DNA of 64,000 nt, from contig CAWHNT010000047.1 of NCBI GenBank assembly GCA_963830775.1, positions 918,976 through 982,975 on the forward strand, written 5' to 3'. The notes under the pieces are model-generated. The model saw nothing but the letters and a program-made list of their open reading frames with translations. It made no database searches and was not told where the DNA came from. Source of the DNA: CAWHNT01 sp963830775 (GTDB lineage: Bacteria > Pseudomonadota > Alphaproteobacteria > Geminicoccales > Geminicoccaceae). Shown here in pieces: positions 25,733 through 35,111 of the stretch (within the stretch, counting starts at the first letter, position 1; every line of letters starts with the position of its first letter). The position numbers were made by a program, and so were the translations under genes.

Positions 25733-26254
25733 ATGCAGCAAAGCGCTACGGCGACGGGCACGGCTGCCGCCAGCGCCCGCGGCCTGGTTCGCCTCCTCGG
25801 ACCTTTCCTGGGACTGCTCGTCATCGTGCTGCCCGCTACCTGGTGGCTGCCGCTGTTCACCGCCCGGGTGCCATTCCTGTGGCGGGAGGAGATCTCCATC
25901 GTCACCGGCCTCGTCGAGCTCTGGCGGCTCGACCTCTTCCTGTTCCTGATCGTGCTCGTGTTCTCCGTGCTGGCGCCGATCGGCAAGCTCCTGGCCAGCC
26001 TCTACGTCTGGTACCGGCTGCCGGCCGGGGCGGCGCACCGGGCGCTGGGCCGCCTGGCGCTCCTGGGCAAGCTGTCGATGGCCGAGCTGTTCCTGCTGGC
26101 GGTGGTGATCGTGGGCTTCAAGGGCGTGGGCATCGGGACGATCGAGGTGGCCTGGGGCCTTCACGCCTTCGCCGCCGTGGTGCTGCTCTCGTTCGGCGCC
26201 TCGCTCTGGGCGGAGTCGGCGCTCGCCGCCGCCGGGAACTCGATGTCCTCGTAG
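25733..26254 (+). CDS. PqiA-like inner-membrane protein
   Basis: A 173-residue membrane protein with about four hydrophobic segments (LLGPFLGLLVIVLPATWWLP, LFLFLIVLVFSVLAPIGKLL, MAELFLLAVVIVGFKG, HAFAAVVLLSFGASL). The order SIVTGLVELWRLDLF, APIGKLLASLYVWYRL and LGKLSMAELFLLAV matches one half of paraquat-inducible protein A, which in PqiABC belongs to an inter-membrane lipid-transport machine. No pqiB or pqiC is adjacent. Its 3' end overlaps the convergent Uma2 gene by 94 bases. Confidence 0.75.
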   Translation: MQQSATATGTAAASARGLVRLLGPFLGLLVIVLPATWWLPLFTARVPFLWREEISIVTGLVELWRLDLFLFLIVLVFSVLAPIGKLLASLYVWYRLPAGAAHRALGRLALLGKLSMAELFLLAVVIVGFKGVGIGTIEVAWGLHAFAAVVLLSFGASLWAESALAAAGNSMSS

Positions 26255-26796
26255 ATGCCCGCCAGCGGCAGGGTGATGTCGAAGGCCGCAAGGTGCAGCT
26301 CGGCATCGAGGCCGATGTGGAAGACGCTGCGCCAGGTGCCGTCGGGATCGCGGCTCGCGACCTCCACCTTGGCCTGGTCCTGGGCCACGACGAGGAGGTG
26401 GCGGAGGCTGGGCAGCCCCTGATAGGCCCAGCGCTTCTCCGAGGTGTTGTAGATCAGGGTTCCGGGCGAGAGCACCTCGACCACGAGCACCGGATCGTCG
26501 ATCAGCGTCTCCGTGCCGTCACGGGGCGTGCAGCGGACGAACACGTCGGGATAGACCCAGCGCCCATCGGGCAGGCCGACCTTGACGTCGGCCTGCACCC
26601 GGCAGGGACCTCCGCGTAGTCGCTCGCGCAGAAGTGCCGCGATGTTCAGCGTGATGCTGCTGTGGCGGACGGTGCCACCGGCCATAAGCGTGGGCTCGTC
26701 CCAGAGGAGCTCGTAACGCTCCGGCTGGGCTTCTTCCCAGGCGAGCCACTCCTGGCGGGTCCGCCGGCTCGCCGGCGCGTGCGCGGCCTGGGCCAT
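26161..26796 (-). CDS. Uma2-family (DUF820) restriction-endonuclease-fold protein
   Basis: A 211-residue protein starting MAQAAHAPASRRTRQEWLAW. PD-(D/E)xK-like residues are visible: YELLWDEP, VYPDVFVRC (Asp), DDPVLVVEVLSPGT (Glu-Val-Leu-Ser). This pattern defines Uma2 proteins, abundant in cyanobacteria and multicellular bacteria and probably DNA-binding nucleases of unknown role, often linked to mobile DNA. The last ~94 bases overlap the convergent PqiA-like gene, so the C-terminal tail (SADSAQSEAPNESSTTAA) may be an extension. Confidence 0.8.
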   Translation of the reverse strand: MAQAAHAPASRRTRQEWLAWEEAQPERYELLWDEPTLMAGGTVRHSSITLNIAALLRERLRGGPCRVQADVKVGLPDGRWVYPDVFVRCTPRDGTETLIDDPVLVVEVLSPGTLIYNTSEKRWAYQGLPSLRHLLVVAQDQAKVEVASRDPDGTWRSVFHIGLDAELHLAAFDITLPLAGIYEDIEFPAAASADSAQSEAPNESSTTAAKA

Positions 26797-26861
26797 GGTC
26801 TCATCCCGATGGATCAAGGGGGTGAAGGGTAGCGTCTCAGCGCGGAGGAGGCGAGGGGGCG

Positions 26862-28643
26862 CTATCCCGCCCTGAGCGGCCAGAAGAGTGCTGTCAGCGC
26901 CGTGCCCAGGACGATCACCAGGAGCGAGAGCGGCAGGCCCAGGCGCGCATAGTCGCCGAACCGGTACCCGCCGGGCCCCATGACCAGCGTGTTGCACTGG
27001 TGGCCGATGGGGGTGAGGAAATCGCAGGCCGCACCGATGGCGACGGCCATCAGGAACGGGTCGGGGTTGAGGCTGAGCTTGCCCGCGAAGCTGGCGGCGA
27101 TCGGGGCCATGACCAGGACGGTGGCGGCGTTGTTGAGGAAGGGTGTCACGGCCATGGCGGCGACGAGGATGAGGGCCAGGGCTCCCATCGGCGGGAGAGC
27201 ATCGGCCGCGACCGAGAGCCAGCCGGCGATGAGCTCCGTGCCGCCGGTGCTGCGGACGGCCTCGCTCACCGGGATGAGGGCACCCAAGAGGATCAGGATC
27301 GGCCACTCCACGACCTCGTAGGCCTCGCGCAAGGGGATGAGGCGGAGGAGGAGGATGAAGGTGGCGGCACCGAAGAAGCCGATCTGGACCGGGACGATGC
27401 CGGCCGTGACCAGGGCCATGGCCAGAACCAGGACGGCCACGGCGAGGAAGCCGCGGCGGCTGCGGCCCAGCGGCATGGAGCGGGCGGCAAGCGGGAGCAG
27501 GCGCAGCTCGCCCAGCGTGTCGGGCAGGGTCTTGAGGTTGCCCTGGAGGGCGATCACGTCGCCCGGGCGGAAGCGGATGAAGCGCAGGCGCTGGACGATC
27601 CGCTCGCCGCTGCGGCTGACGGCCAGGAGGTTGATCTGGTAGCGGCCGCGCAGGGAGAGCTGGGTCGGCGAGCGGTCGACGAGATCGGAATCGGCGGTGA
27701 CGACGGCTTCCATCACGCCCACATCGTCGGCCTCAGCCTCGGCGTCGGGTGCCTTGTCCTCGGTGACGAGCTGGAGCCCGGCCCTGGCGACGAGACGCTC
27801 CAGGGCTGCGGGCTCGCCCTGGAGGAGCAGGGCGTCGTCGGGGTAGAGCGTCCAGTCGGCGGCGGGCGTGTAGCGGCGGAAGCGCTCGCGGATGATGCTC
27901 GTGACCGTGACGTCGCCCTCGCTCAAGGCCTCGAGCTCGGCCACGGTCTTGCCGGCCGCGGACGAGCCCTCCGGCAGCAGGGCCTCGGTGGTGTAGCCCT
28001 CGATGTTGAAGGCGGCGTCGATCGAGGCTGCACCCTTGCGCTCCGGCAGGAGCCGATGGCCGAAGGCCAGGAACACCAGCCCGGCCAGTGCTATGCCGGC
28101 ACCCACGGGCGCGAAGTCGAACATCCGGAACGGCTCGCCCAGGAGCTCGGCCCGCATGCGCGAGACGATCACGTTGGGCGAGGTGCCGATCAGGGTCACG
28201 ATCCCGCCGAGGAGGGCGCCGAAGGCCATCGGCATCAGCAGGCGCGAGGGCGAGGTGCCGGCCCGGCGGGCAAGCTGGAAGGCGATCGGCATGAAGATGG
28301 CGAGTGCGCCCACGTTCTTGACGAAGGCGGAGAGGAGCGCCACGGCACCGGTGAGGACGACCACCTGGGCCCGGGTCGTGGTCAGGTAGGGTGCGAGCGG
28401 GGCGATCAGGCGTTCGGCAACGCCCGAGCGGGCGACGGCGGCGCTCACCAGCAGGGCAGAGCCGACGATGATGACGATGTCGTCGCTGAAGCCGGTGAAG
28501 GCCTGATCGAACGGCACGATCCCGACGGCGATCGCGGCCAGGAGGCCCAGCATGGCGACGAGGTCGTAGCGGATCCGGCCCCAGACGAAGAGCGCCATCA
28601 TGGCAGCCACGATGGCGAAGGCCAGCCCCTGGTCGAGCGTCAC
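26862..28643 (-). CDS. SLC13/DASS-type transporter with two RCK_C (TrkA_C) domains
   Basis: A 593-residue membrane protein. The N-terminal half has helices (GLAFAIVAAMMALFVWGRI and following) and the first SNT-like motif FVKNVGALAIFMPIAFQLAR with the TLIGTSPNVIVS signature. Residues about 210-370 are two RCK_C domains (TVAELEALSEGDVTVTSIIR; GRYQINLLAVSRSGERIVQR). The second membrane half carries PFLNNAATVLVMAPIAASFA and ACDFLTPIGHQCNTLVMGPG. This is the COG0471 group that moves dicarboxylates or sulfate with sodium. The substrate is not determined. It stands alone, with about 180 bases to the next gene upstream. Confidence 0.88.
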   Translation of the reverse strand: MTLDQGLAFAIVAAMMALFVWGRIRYDLVAMLGLLAAIAVGIVPFDQAFTGFSDDIVIIVGSALLVSAAVARSGVAERLIAPLAPYLTTTRAQVVVLTGAVALLSAFVKNVGALAIFMPIAFQLARRAGTSPSRLLMPMAFGALLGGIVTLIGTSPNVIVSRMRAELLGEPFRMFDFAPVGAGIALAGLVFLAFGHRLLPERKGAASIDAAFNIEGYTTEALLPEGSSAAGKTVAELEALSEGDVTVTSIIRERFRRYTPAADWTLYPDDALLLQGEPAALERLVARAGLQLVTEDKAPDAEAEADDVGVMEAVVTADSDLVDRSPTQLSLRGRYQINLLAVSRSGERIVQRLRFIRFRPGDVIALQGNLKTLPDTLGELRLLPLAARSMPLGRSRRGFLAVAVLVLAMALVTAGIVPVQIGFFGAATFILLLRLIPLREAYEVVEWPILILLGALIPVSEAVRSTGGTELIAGWLSVAADALPPMGALALILVAAMAVTPFLNNAATVLVMAPIAASFAGKLSLNPDPFLMAVAIGAACDFLTPIGHQCNTLVMGPGGYRFGDYARLGLPLSLLVIVLGTALTALFWPLRAG

Positions 28644-28823
28644 GGCTGGACGCAGCCGCAGCTTGCCGGGTTGCCGATCAGCAGGCCGCTACCTTCCCGC
28701 CAGCTCGTCGGTCTGGGTCATCACCTCATCGGCTCGCATCGGGCGCCCTTGCCGGTCGGGGCGGACCCGAGCGTCCGCGCGGCGTAAGAACGACAGCCTC
28801 GTGCCGAGGTTCCGGCGCCCGGC

Positions 28824-29520
28824 TCAGCCCGCCCGCCGCAGTGCCTGGGTCAGCTGGGCCAGCACCGAAACCCCGATCTCGGCCGGGCTCACGGCACCGA
28901 TGTCGAGGCCGGCGGGCCCGTGGATGCGGGCGAGGGCGGCTTCGTCGGCACCCTCCTCGCGCAGGCGCTCGAGGCGCTTGGCGTGGGTGCGCTTGGAGCC
29001 GAGGGCGCCGATGTAGAAGGCATCGCTGCGCAGGGCCACGAGCAGGGCCGGGTCGTCGAGCTTGGGGTCGTGGGTGAGGGTGACGACGGCGGTGCGGCGA
29101 TCGGGGGCGAGCTGCTGCATGGCGTCGTCGGGCCACTCGGTCGAGACGGTGACGTCCGGGAAGCGCTCGTCGGTGGCGAAGGCCCGGCGGGGGTCGACCA
29201 CAGTGACGGCGTAGCCGGAGAGGGCCGCCATGGGGACCAGAGCCTGGGCGATGTGGACCGCACCGACGACGATCGAGGCGGAGCGGCGGGTTGAAGACCT
29301 GCAGGAAGGCGCGGCCGGCCGAGCTGTCGACGGTCAGGCTCTGATCGCGCCGGTGCGCCGTCTCGACCGCACCCAGGAGGTCGGTCGGCAGAGGATCGCC
29401 GGCCATCTGCTTGCCGTCGACGACAAGGGCCATGCCGCCGCTCTCGATCAGGCGGACAAGGCAGGCGCGTTGCTTGGCCGCCCGGGCGGCGTTCACCTGC
29501 TCCAGGAAGTCGAGCCTCAT
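28824..29520 (-). CDS. XdhC/CoxF-like Rossmann protein, one-base frameshift
   Basis: Accessory protein of molybdenum-hydroxylase maturation (XdhC/CoxF family, which handles the sulfurated Mo cofactor). The N-terminal part (29520 down) has RACLVRLIESGGMALVVDGK. An apparent extra G near 29288 breaks the frame after FNPPLRL; the second frame continues VVVGAVHIAQALVPMAALSG (the Rossmann nucleotide loop), then VTVVDPRRAFATDERFP, YIGALGSKRTHAKRLERL and IHGPAGLDIGAVSPAEIGVS. Overlaps the next gene upstream by 4 bases. Linked to the CO-dehydrogenase genes. Confidence 0.85.
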
Positions 29521-29840
29521 TCGACCGCCTCGACCCAGACCTGCACCCGGCCGCCGCAGGCGAGGCCCACGTCCCAGGCCTGCTCGTCGGAGACGCCGAA
29601 CTCCATGAGCCTGGGCGGGGCGCCGCGCATGATCTCCAAGGCCTCCTTGATCACCGCTCCCTCGATGCAGCCCCCGGAGACGGAGCCCTGCATGCGGGCG
29701 TCCTGGTCCACCACCAGCACGCTGCCGGCGGGGCGGGGAGAGGAGCCCCAGGTCGAGACGACGGTGGCGACGGCAACGTTGCGGCCCTCGCGCTTCCAGG
29801 CGGCGGCGAGGTCGAGGAGCTGGTCGTCGGCGTGGATCAT
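29517..29840 (-). CDS. XdhC/CoxI N-terminal domain protein
   Basis: A 107-residue protein from ATG 29838-29840 beginning MIHADDQLLDLAAAWKREGR. VATVVSTWGSSPRPAGS, MQGSVSGGCIEGAVI and WDVGLACGGRVQVWVE are the hallmark segments of the XdhC_CoxI N-terminal domain, including the conserved GGCIE and CGG motifs. Together with the downstream Rossmann protein it makes a split two-gene version of XdhC. Such pairs assist insertion or sulfuration of the molybdenum cofactor in CO dehydrogenase and xanthine dehydrogenase-type enzymes. Overlaps its neighbour by 4 bases (ATGA). Confidence 0.88.
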   Translation of the reverse strand: MIHADDQLLDLAAAWKREGRNVAVATVVSTWGSSPRPAGSVLVVDQDARMQGSVSGGCIEGAVIKEALEIMRGAPPRLMEFGVSDEQAWDVGLACGGRVQVWVEAVE

Positions 29841-29890
29841 GCGTGTGGCTCCAGGGGCGATGCCACTAGGTCGCCCTGCAAAGGCGCTCT

Positions 29891-30340
29891 TCAAGTACCG
29901 GCGAGCGCTGCTCGAAGATTGGCGTTGGACCAGGACGGCCAACCGGACCCGGCGAAGTCCCGGTCGTGGCTCCAGATGTCGGCATCGAGGCTCCAAGCCA
30001 GGGCCAGGATATGCGCGTCCCGCATGCTCCCGTTGCGCGAGGCTGGTGCGAGCTGCAGCACGAGCGCCGCAGCCTCCATCCTCGAGGCGTACTCCGCTTC
30101 GTCAGCTACACGGACCAGTCTCAGCAGGTCTGCGGCAAGCGGGACGATCGTAGGGACGCCCTGCTGCAGGTCGCGCGCGCATCCCAGCACCTCTTCCCGG
30201 GCCCTGGCGCTCGTGGCCAGGAGTCGCCTTGCCAGCGCAAGCTCGAAGATGGGCCGGGAGCGCCTGCCCAGGACAATGCCCAGAACGATATTCGCGTCGA
30301 CGACCAGGATGTTCGTGGGCAGGCGTGGGCCCGCGCTCAA
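29891..30340 (-). CDS. PIN-domain toxin of a VapC-like module
   Basis: A 149-residue protein with PIN-fold acidic residues: ILVVDANIVLGIVLG at the N-terminus, an acidic AREEVLGCA region, DAHILALAWSLDADIWSHDR near residue 117. It is the longer toxin-sized partner of the small overlapping upstream gene. It sits between the cox accessory genes and coxE, away from any mobile element seen here. Expected activity is RNA cleavage when not held by the antitoxin. Confidence 0.78.
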   Translation of the reverse strand: MSAGPRLPTNILVVDANIVLGIVLGRRSRPIFELALARRLLATSARAREEVLGCARDLQQGVPTIVPLAADLLRLVRVADEAEYASRMEAAALVLQLAPASRNGSMRDAHILALAWSLDADIWSHDRDFAGSGWPSWSNANLRAALAGT

Positions 30341-30534
30341 TCGATCTCTCTATCGCCCAGGATCTCGTCGATCAGGGCGTTCTGCTCGGGCGTGCGCGCC
30401 GCCGCCGCGGCGTCGATGCGGGCCAGCACATCGGCCAGGAACTCAGGCGAGACACGGTGCATGGGCACGAGCACGGCAACGGTATCGTTCCCACTCTTGA
30501 TCGGTGTTGCATGCGGCAGAGCACCTGATCGCAC
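30337..30534 (-). CDS. Probable antitoxin paired with PIN toxin
   Basis: A 65-residue acidic protein starting MRSGALPHATPIKSGNDTVA; an internal Met (about 30462) would give a 41-residue version beginning MHRVSPEFLADVLARIDAA. The C-terminal half is helical and charged (NALIDEILGDREID), as in toxin-binding tails. Overlap with the PIN gene is 4 bases. No clear DNA-binding fold is visible. Assignment rests on size and position, and the N-terminal end is uncertain. Confidence 0.55.
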   Translation of the reverse strand: MRSGALPHATPIKSGNDTVAVLVPMHRVSPEFLADVLARIDAAAAARTPEQNALIDEILGDREID

Positions 30535-30636
30535 CTGCCGACATCTTCTGCAGCTCGCGCATAGTGATGACGTTCGGCATCGAGCCCGATCCCAGGTGGC
30601 CGAGAAACGGTATGTAAGGGTGTAGGTCAGTACGGA

Positions 30637-31893
30637 TCAAGAGCTGTGGGCGACCGCCGAGGTCACCCACTCCGACGCCCCCTCAGCCCGCCGGCGCGGC
30701 TCGCGGCTCAGAACTGCCGTGAGCTCGCGCAGGGACTCCAGGTTGTGCACCGTGCGCAGGTCGTCGACGTGCCGGATCATCGCCCGGGCGCCGGCGGAGA
30801 TCGGGGCGTACTGGTCGTAGCGCAGGAGGGGGTTGAGCCAGATCAGGCGGCGGCAGCTCTTGTGCAGGCGCTCCATCTCGACGGCGAGGCCCTGGCCGGC
30901 GTCGCGGTCGAGGCCGTCGGAGATGAGGAGGACGACGGCACCCTGGCCCAGCACGCGGCGGGACCAGACGCGGTTGAACTCGGAGAGGGCATGGCCGATC
31001 CGGGTGCCGCCGGCCCAGTCCTGGACCATGCCGCCGACCTTCTCGAGGGCGAGGTCGATGTCGCTGGAGCGCAGATAGCGGGTGACGTTGGTGAGCCGGG
31101 TGCCGAAGAGGAAGCTGTGCACCCGGTCGCGGTCGTTGGTGATGGTGTGCATGAAGATGAGCAGCATCCGCGAGTAGCGGATCATCGAGCCGGAGATGTC
31201 GCACAGGATCACCAGCGGCGGGTGCCGGCGGCGGCGCTCGCGGCGGGCGAGGTCGATCATCGCCCCGCCGCCGCGAAGGGAGCCGCGCAGCGTGCGGCGC
31301 AGATCCACGCGCGAGCCGCGCGGGTCGGTGGCGAACCGCCGGGTCGACACCTCCATGATCGGCAGGCGCAGGCGGGCGAGCTCGCGGCGGGCGGAGGCCA
31401 GCTCCTCGGCCGACATCTGCTCGAAGTCCTTGCTCTGCAGCTGCTCGCGGGCGGACCAGGTCAGGAGCGCGTCGATCTCGACCGGGGGCTCCTCCTCCTG
31501 CTCGGTCTCCGACTGACCCGGCCGCTTCTCGGGCGCCATCGCCTCGGCGACGCGACGGCTCACCTCCTCCTGCTCGGCCTGGGGCTGGTCGCTCTCGAGC
31601 TGCGGCAGGAGGAGCTGCATCATGCGCTCAAGGAGCTGCGGGTCGCGCCAGAAGATATGGAAGCACTGGTCGAACAGCTCGCGCTGGTCGCGCCGGTTCA
31701 CGAACACGGCGTGCAGCGTCCAGTAGAGGTCCTCGCGCCGCTCGAAGCCCACCGCCTCGACGGCGCGGAGGGCCTCGATGACGCGGCCCGGGCCCACCGG
31801 CAGGCCGGCGGCGCGGAGTGTGCGGGCGAAGTGCATGACGTTGCGGGCGAAGCGGCCGCCGCCGCCGGGGCCCGGGGGCTCTAGTTGGAGCAT
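30637..31893 (-). CDS. coxE: CoxE-type von Willebrand factor A protein
   Basis: A 418-residue cytoplasmic VWA protein from ATG 31893 (MLQLEPPGPGGGGRFARNVM). Features: YWTLHAVFVNRRDQRELFDQ, the acidic linker rich in E and Q near 140-165, RRTLRGSLRGGG and the metal-ion-dependent adhesion motif LCDISGSM (DxSxS) near residue 245. CoxE works with the MoxR ATPase CoxD to activate the Mo-Cu or Mo active site of CO dehydrogenase-type enzymes. coxD lies upstream, separated by about 130 bases that contain palindromes. Confidence 0.9.
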   Translation of the reverse strand: MLQLEPPGPGGGGRFARNVMHFARTLRAAGLPVGPGRVIEALRAVEAVGFERREDLYWTLHAVFVNRRDQRELFDQCFHIFWRDPQLLERMMQLLLPQLESDQPQAEQEEVSRRVAEAMAPEKRPGQSETEQEEEPPVEIDALLTWSAREQLQSKDFEQMSAEELASARRELARLRLPIMEVSTRRFATDPRGSRVDLRRTLRGSLRGGGAMIDLARRERRRRHPPLVILCDISGSMIRYSRMLLIFMHTITNDRDRVHSFLFGTRLTNVTRYLRSSDIDLALEKVGGMVQDWAGGTRIGHALSEFNRVWSRRVLGQGAVVLLISDGLDRDAGQGLAVEMERLHKSCRRLIWLNPLLRYDQYAPISAGARAMIRHVDDLRTVHNLESLRELTAVLSREPRRRAEGASEWVTSAVAHSS

Positions 31894-31917
31894 GGTGCGT
31901 GACGAGCGACGTGCGGC

Positions 31918-31990
31918 CACCCTGGACCTCGGGTCAGGCCCAGGGTGACGGGCTGAGCTTCAGTGCTCTCGCCCCGGCCTTGAGCCGGGG
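31918..31990. repeat. Two REP-like palindromes between coxE and coxD
   Basis: Two separate inverted repeats: CACCCTGG/CCAGGGTG (31918-31947) and CCCCGGC/GCCGGGG with a 5-base loop CTTGA (31972-31990). Such GC-rich palindromes in a short intergenic gap look like repetitive extragenic elements or transcript-stabilising hairpins. They separate two functionally linked genes, so they could reduce transcription from coxD into coxE. Confidence 0.5.
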
Positions 31991-32020
31991 GCCAGGGTCG
32001 CAGGAATCCGTCCTGGCACA

Positions 32021-32941
<921 letters not shown>

Positions 32942-33015
32942 GCGGGATGATGCTCTGATGGGGCGGCGCTGCCACGGCAGCGTGTTCGGCTGGGGCGGAA
33001 GGTAGCGCAAAGGAC

Positions 33016-34104
33016 ATGGCGACCAAGGCCTACCTTGATGTCGCGGGGACAGTCATGCGCAGGCATCGGCTCTGGCTCGGCTTCCTGGCGGTGGCGGTGA
33101 TCCTGGCGGCGGCCACGGCATGGACCTACGGCCGGCTCGACCGCTATCAGCCGGACGGGCGGAGCTGGCTGCCGGAGCCCCCGTTCGCCGGCTGGGAGGT
33201 GGAGGGCAGGACGGAAGGCATCGTCATCGACGGAACGACGGTCCGGGTGATCAACGCGGACCCCGACGGCGGGACCGGGCTGCGCTGGCTGCTGCACCGG
33301 GCAGCGGGCGATGCGGCCGCGTTCGAGGTCTCCGCCACCGTCTGGACCGAGGGCCTCAGCGGCGGGCGACCGCGCTGGCACGGCGGGCGGGTCACGATCG
33401 CCGAGATCGGCCAGGGCAAGCGGGCGGGCGATCCGTCGCGGGGGCGCAACATCGAGCTTGCCAACCTGCAGCGGGACAAGGTGCCGGCGGTCTATCGCAA
33501 GCTCTTCACGTTCGGCTCCGACACGCCCCGGGTCGAGCTCGCGATTCGCCTCTACTATGCCACCGGGACGATCGGGGTCAGCGATCTCGTCGTCACCGGC
33601 TACGAGGAGCGGCCGGCCTTCCGCCTTGCCGCCGACGCGCTCCGCGTGGCGTGGGCGGTGCTGTTCCTTGCCGGGCTCGTTCTGGTCCTGCGCAACGTCA
33701 AGGGCAGCCGGCCGCGCCTGGCACTGGCCGCATTGGCCGTGACCGGGGCCGTGATCATCCTGATGCCGCACTCGCTGCGCGAGACGATCGCCGAGACGCT
33801 CAGCCGAACTCTTCTGCGCGGTGCCGTCTCGCCCGAGACCGCAGCACGGATCGGCCACTTCTGGCTGTTCGCCGCCCTGGCATTGGTCACGCGGCTGCTG
33901 CGCCCGCGCGACCGGCTCTGGGTGCAGGTCCTGGGGCTTGTCCTGCTCGCAGGGGCCAGCGAGCTGGCGCAGCTCATGGCGGATGGCCGCAACCCGTCCC
34001 TGCTGGACTGGGGAGCGGACTGTCTCGGTGTCGGGCTAGGTCTCACGCTCGCCTGGCTGGTCCCGAAGGGCAGGCTCGCGGATGGGCCAGGCAGGGAAGC
34101 TTAG
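33016..34104 (+). CDS. VanZ-like membrane protein with extracytoplasmic domain
   Basis: A 362-residue protein. Residues about 20-40 are a hydrophobic segment (LWLGFLAVAVILAAATAW), followed by a ~180-residue extracytoplasmic beta-rich domain (WEVEGRTEGIVIDGTTVRVI, IGVSDLVVTGYEERP). The C-terminal part has several membrane helices, with the VanZ motif IGHFWLFAALALVTRLL, GASELAQLM and NPSLLDWGADCLGVGLGLTL. VanZ-like proteins are envelope proteins of unclear function. It is on the opposite strand inside the cox region and its end is 5 bases from the convergent AKR gene. Confidence 0.75.
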   Translation: MATKAYLDVAGTVMRRHRLWLGFLAVAVILAAATAWTYGRLDRYQPDGRSWLPEPPFAGWEVEGRTEGIVIDGTTVRVINADPDGGTGLRWLLHRAAGDAAAFEVSATVWTEGLSGGRPRWHGGRVTIAEIGQGKRAGDPSRGRNIELANLQRDKVPAVYRKLFTFGSDTPRVELAIRLYYATGTIGVSDLVVTGYEERPAFRLAADALRVAWAVLFLAGLVLVLRNVKGSRPRLALAALAVTGAVIILMPHSLRETIAETLSRTLLRGAVSPETAARIGHFWLFAALALVTRLLRPRDRLWVQVLGLVLLAGASELAQLMADGRNPSLLDWGADCLGVGLGLTLAWLVPKGRLADGPGREA

Positions 34105-34109
34105 GATCG

Positions 34110-35059
34110 TCAGTAGGCGCTGGCCGTCGTCAGCCGCTCGATCGACGCCGCATCAAGCTCCAGGTGGGTGGCCGCGATCAGGTCCTCCAGCTGCTCCAGC
34201 CGGGTGGCGCTCGCGATGGGAGCCGTGACCCGGGTCATCAGCCAGGCCAGCGCCACCTGGGCTGGCGTCGCCCGATGCTGGGCGGCGACCTCGTCGAGGG
34301 CGGCCAGGATGCGGAAGCCGCGATCGTCCAGATACTTGCCGCCGATGCCCTCGCCACGCGGGCTCTGGCCGAGGTCGTCCTTGGAGCGGTACTTGCCGGT
34401 GAGGAAACCGCGGGCCAGGGAGAAATAGGTGATCACGCCGATGCCGTTCTCACGGCAGGTGCTTTCGAGCTCGCCCTCGAAGCCGGCGCGGTCGTAGAGA
34501 TTGTACTCGGGCTGGAGGCTCTCGTAGCGGGGCAAGCCGAGGCGTGCGCTGGCCTCCAGCAACTCCGTCAGGCGGGCAGCGGTGAAGTTCGAGCACCCGA
34601 TGACCCGGACCTTGCCCTGCCGGATCAGCTCGCCATAGGCGGCGCAGCGTCTCCTCGACCGGGCGTCTCCGGGTCGTCCCAGTGCGACTGGTAGAGGTCG
34701 ATACGGTCGATCTGGAGGCGCTTCAGCGAGGCTTCGACCGCTTCCATGATGTAGCGCTTGGAGAGGCCCTTCTTGCCGGGGCCCATCTCGGAGCCGACCT
34801 TGGTCGCGAGCACGACCCGGTCGCGGCCGCCGCGCTGCTTCAGCCAGTTGCCGATGATGGTCTCGGACTCGCCGCCTTTGTTGCCGGGCGCCCAGGCCGA
34901 GTAGACGTCGGCCGTGTCGATGAAGTTGAGGCCGGCGTCGACGAAGCGGTCGAGAAGGGCGAACGAGGTCGGCTCGTCGGCGGTCCAGCCGAAGACATTG
35001 CCGCCGAAGCACAAGGGCGAGACCTTGAGCTCGGAGCGGCCGAGCTGGCGCAGCTGCAT
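34110..35059 (-). CDS. Aldo/keto reductase (YajO/AKR11-13-like), two apparent one-base insertions
   Basis: A NADPH-dependent oxidoreductase. It starts MQLRQLGRSELKVSPLCFGG; tetrad residues are Asp and Tyr in IDTADVYSAWAPGN, Lys in VLATKVGSEMGPG and His in YQSHWDDPETP. Around 34640-34655 two extra bases (one G after ACGCCC, one C after CTGCGC) disrupt VEETLRAYGELIR. The second frame continues IRQGKVRVIGCSNFTAARLT, VITYFSLARGFLTGKYR and TPAQVALAWLMTR to the stop at 34110. Normal repaired length is about 315 residues. It is separated from coxM by a strong palindrome; no link to CO oxidation is obvious. Confidence 0.82.
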
Positions 35060-35078
35060 GCAATGTCTCCGGAGAACC

Positions 35079-35100
35079 GGCCCCCGCGGCCGCGGGGGCC
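35079..35100 (-). terminator. 22-base perfect GC palindrome downstream of coxM
   Basis: A perfectly self-complementary 22-base sequence built of GGCCCCCGCGG and its reverse complement lies in the 52-base gap between coxM and the AKR gene. It can form a very stable hairpin and is a good candidate for ending or attenuating the coxG-S-L-M transcript, although no U-run follows. Confidence 0.5.
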
Positions 35101-35111
35101 TTGTCGCAAGA

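Noticed and set aside
27000..28787. 595-codon plus-strand frame opposite the SLC13 transporter gene
   Set aside because: Composition is the mirror of the transporter (D/E/G/H/R-rich), with no conserved pattern.
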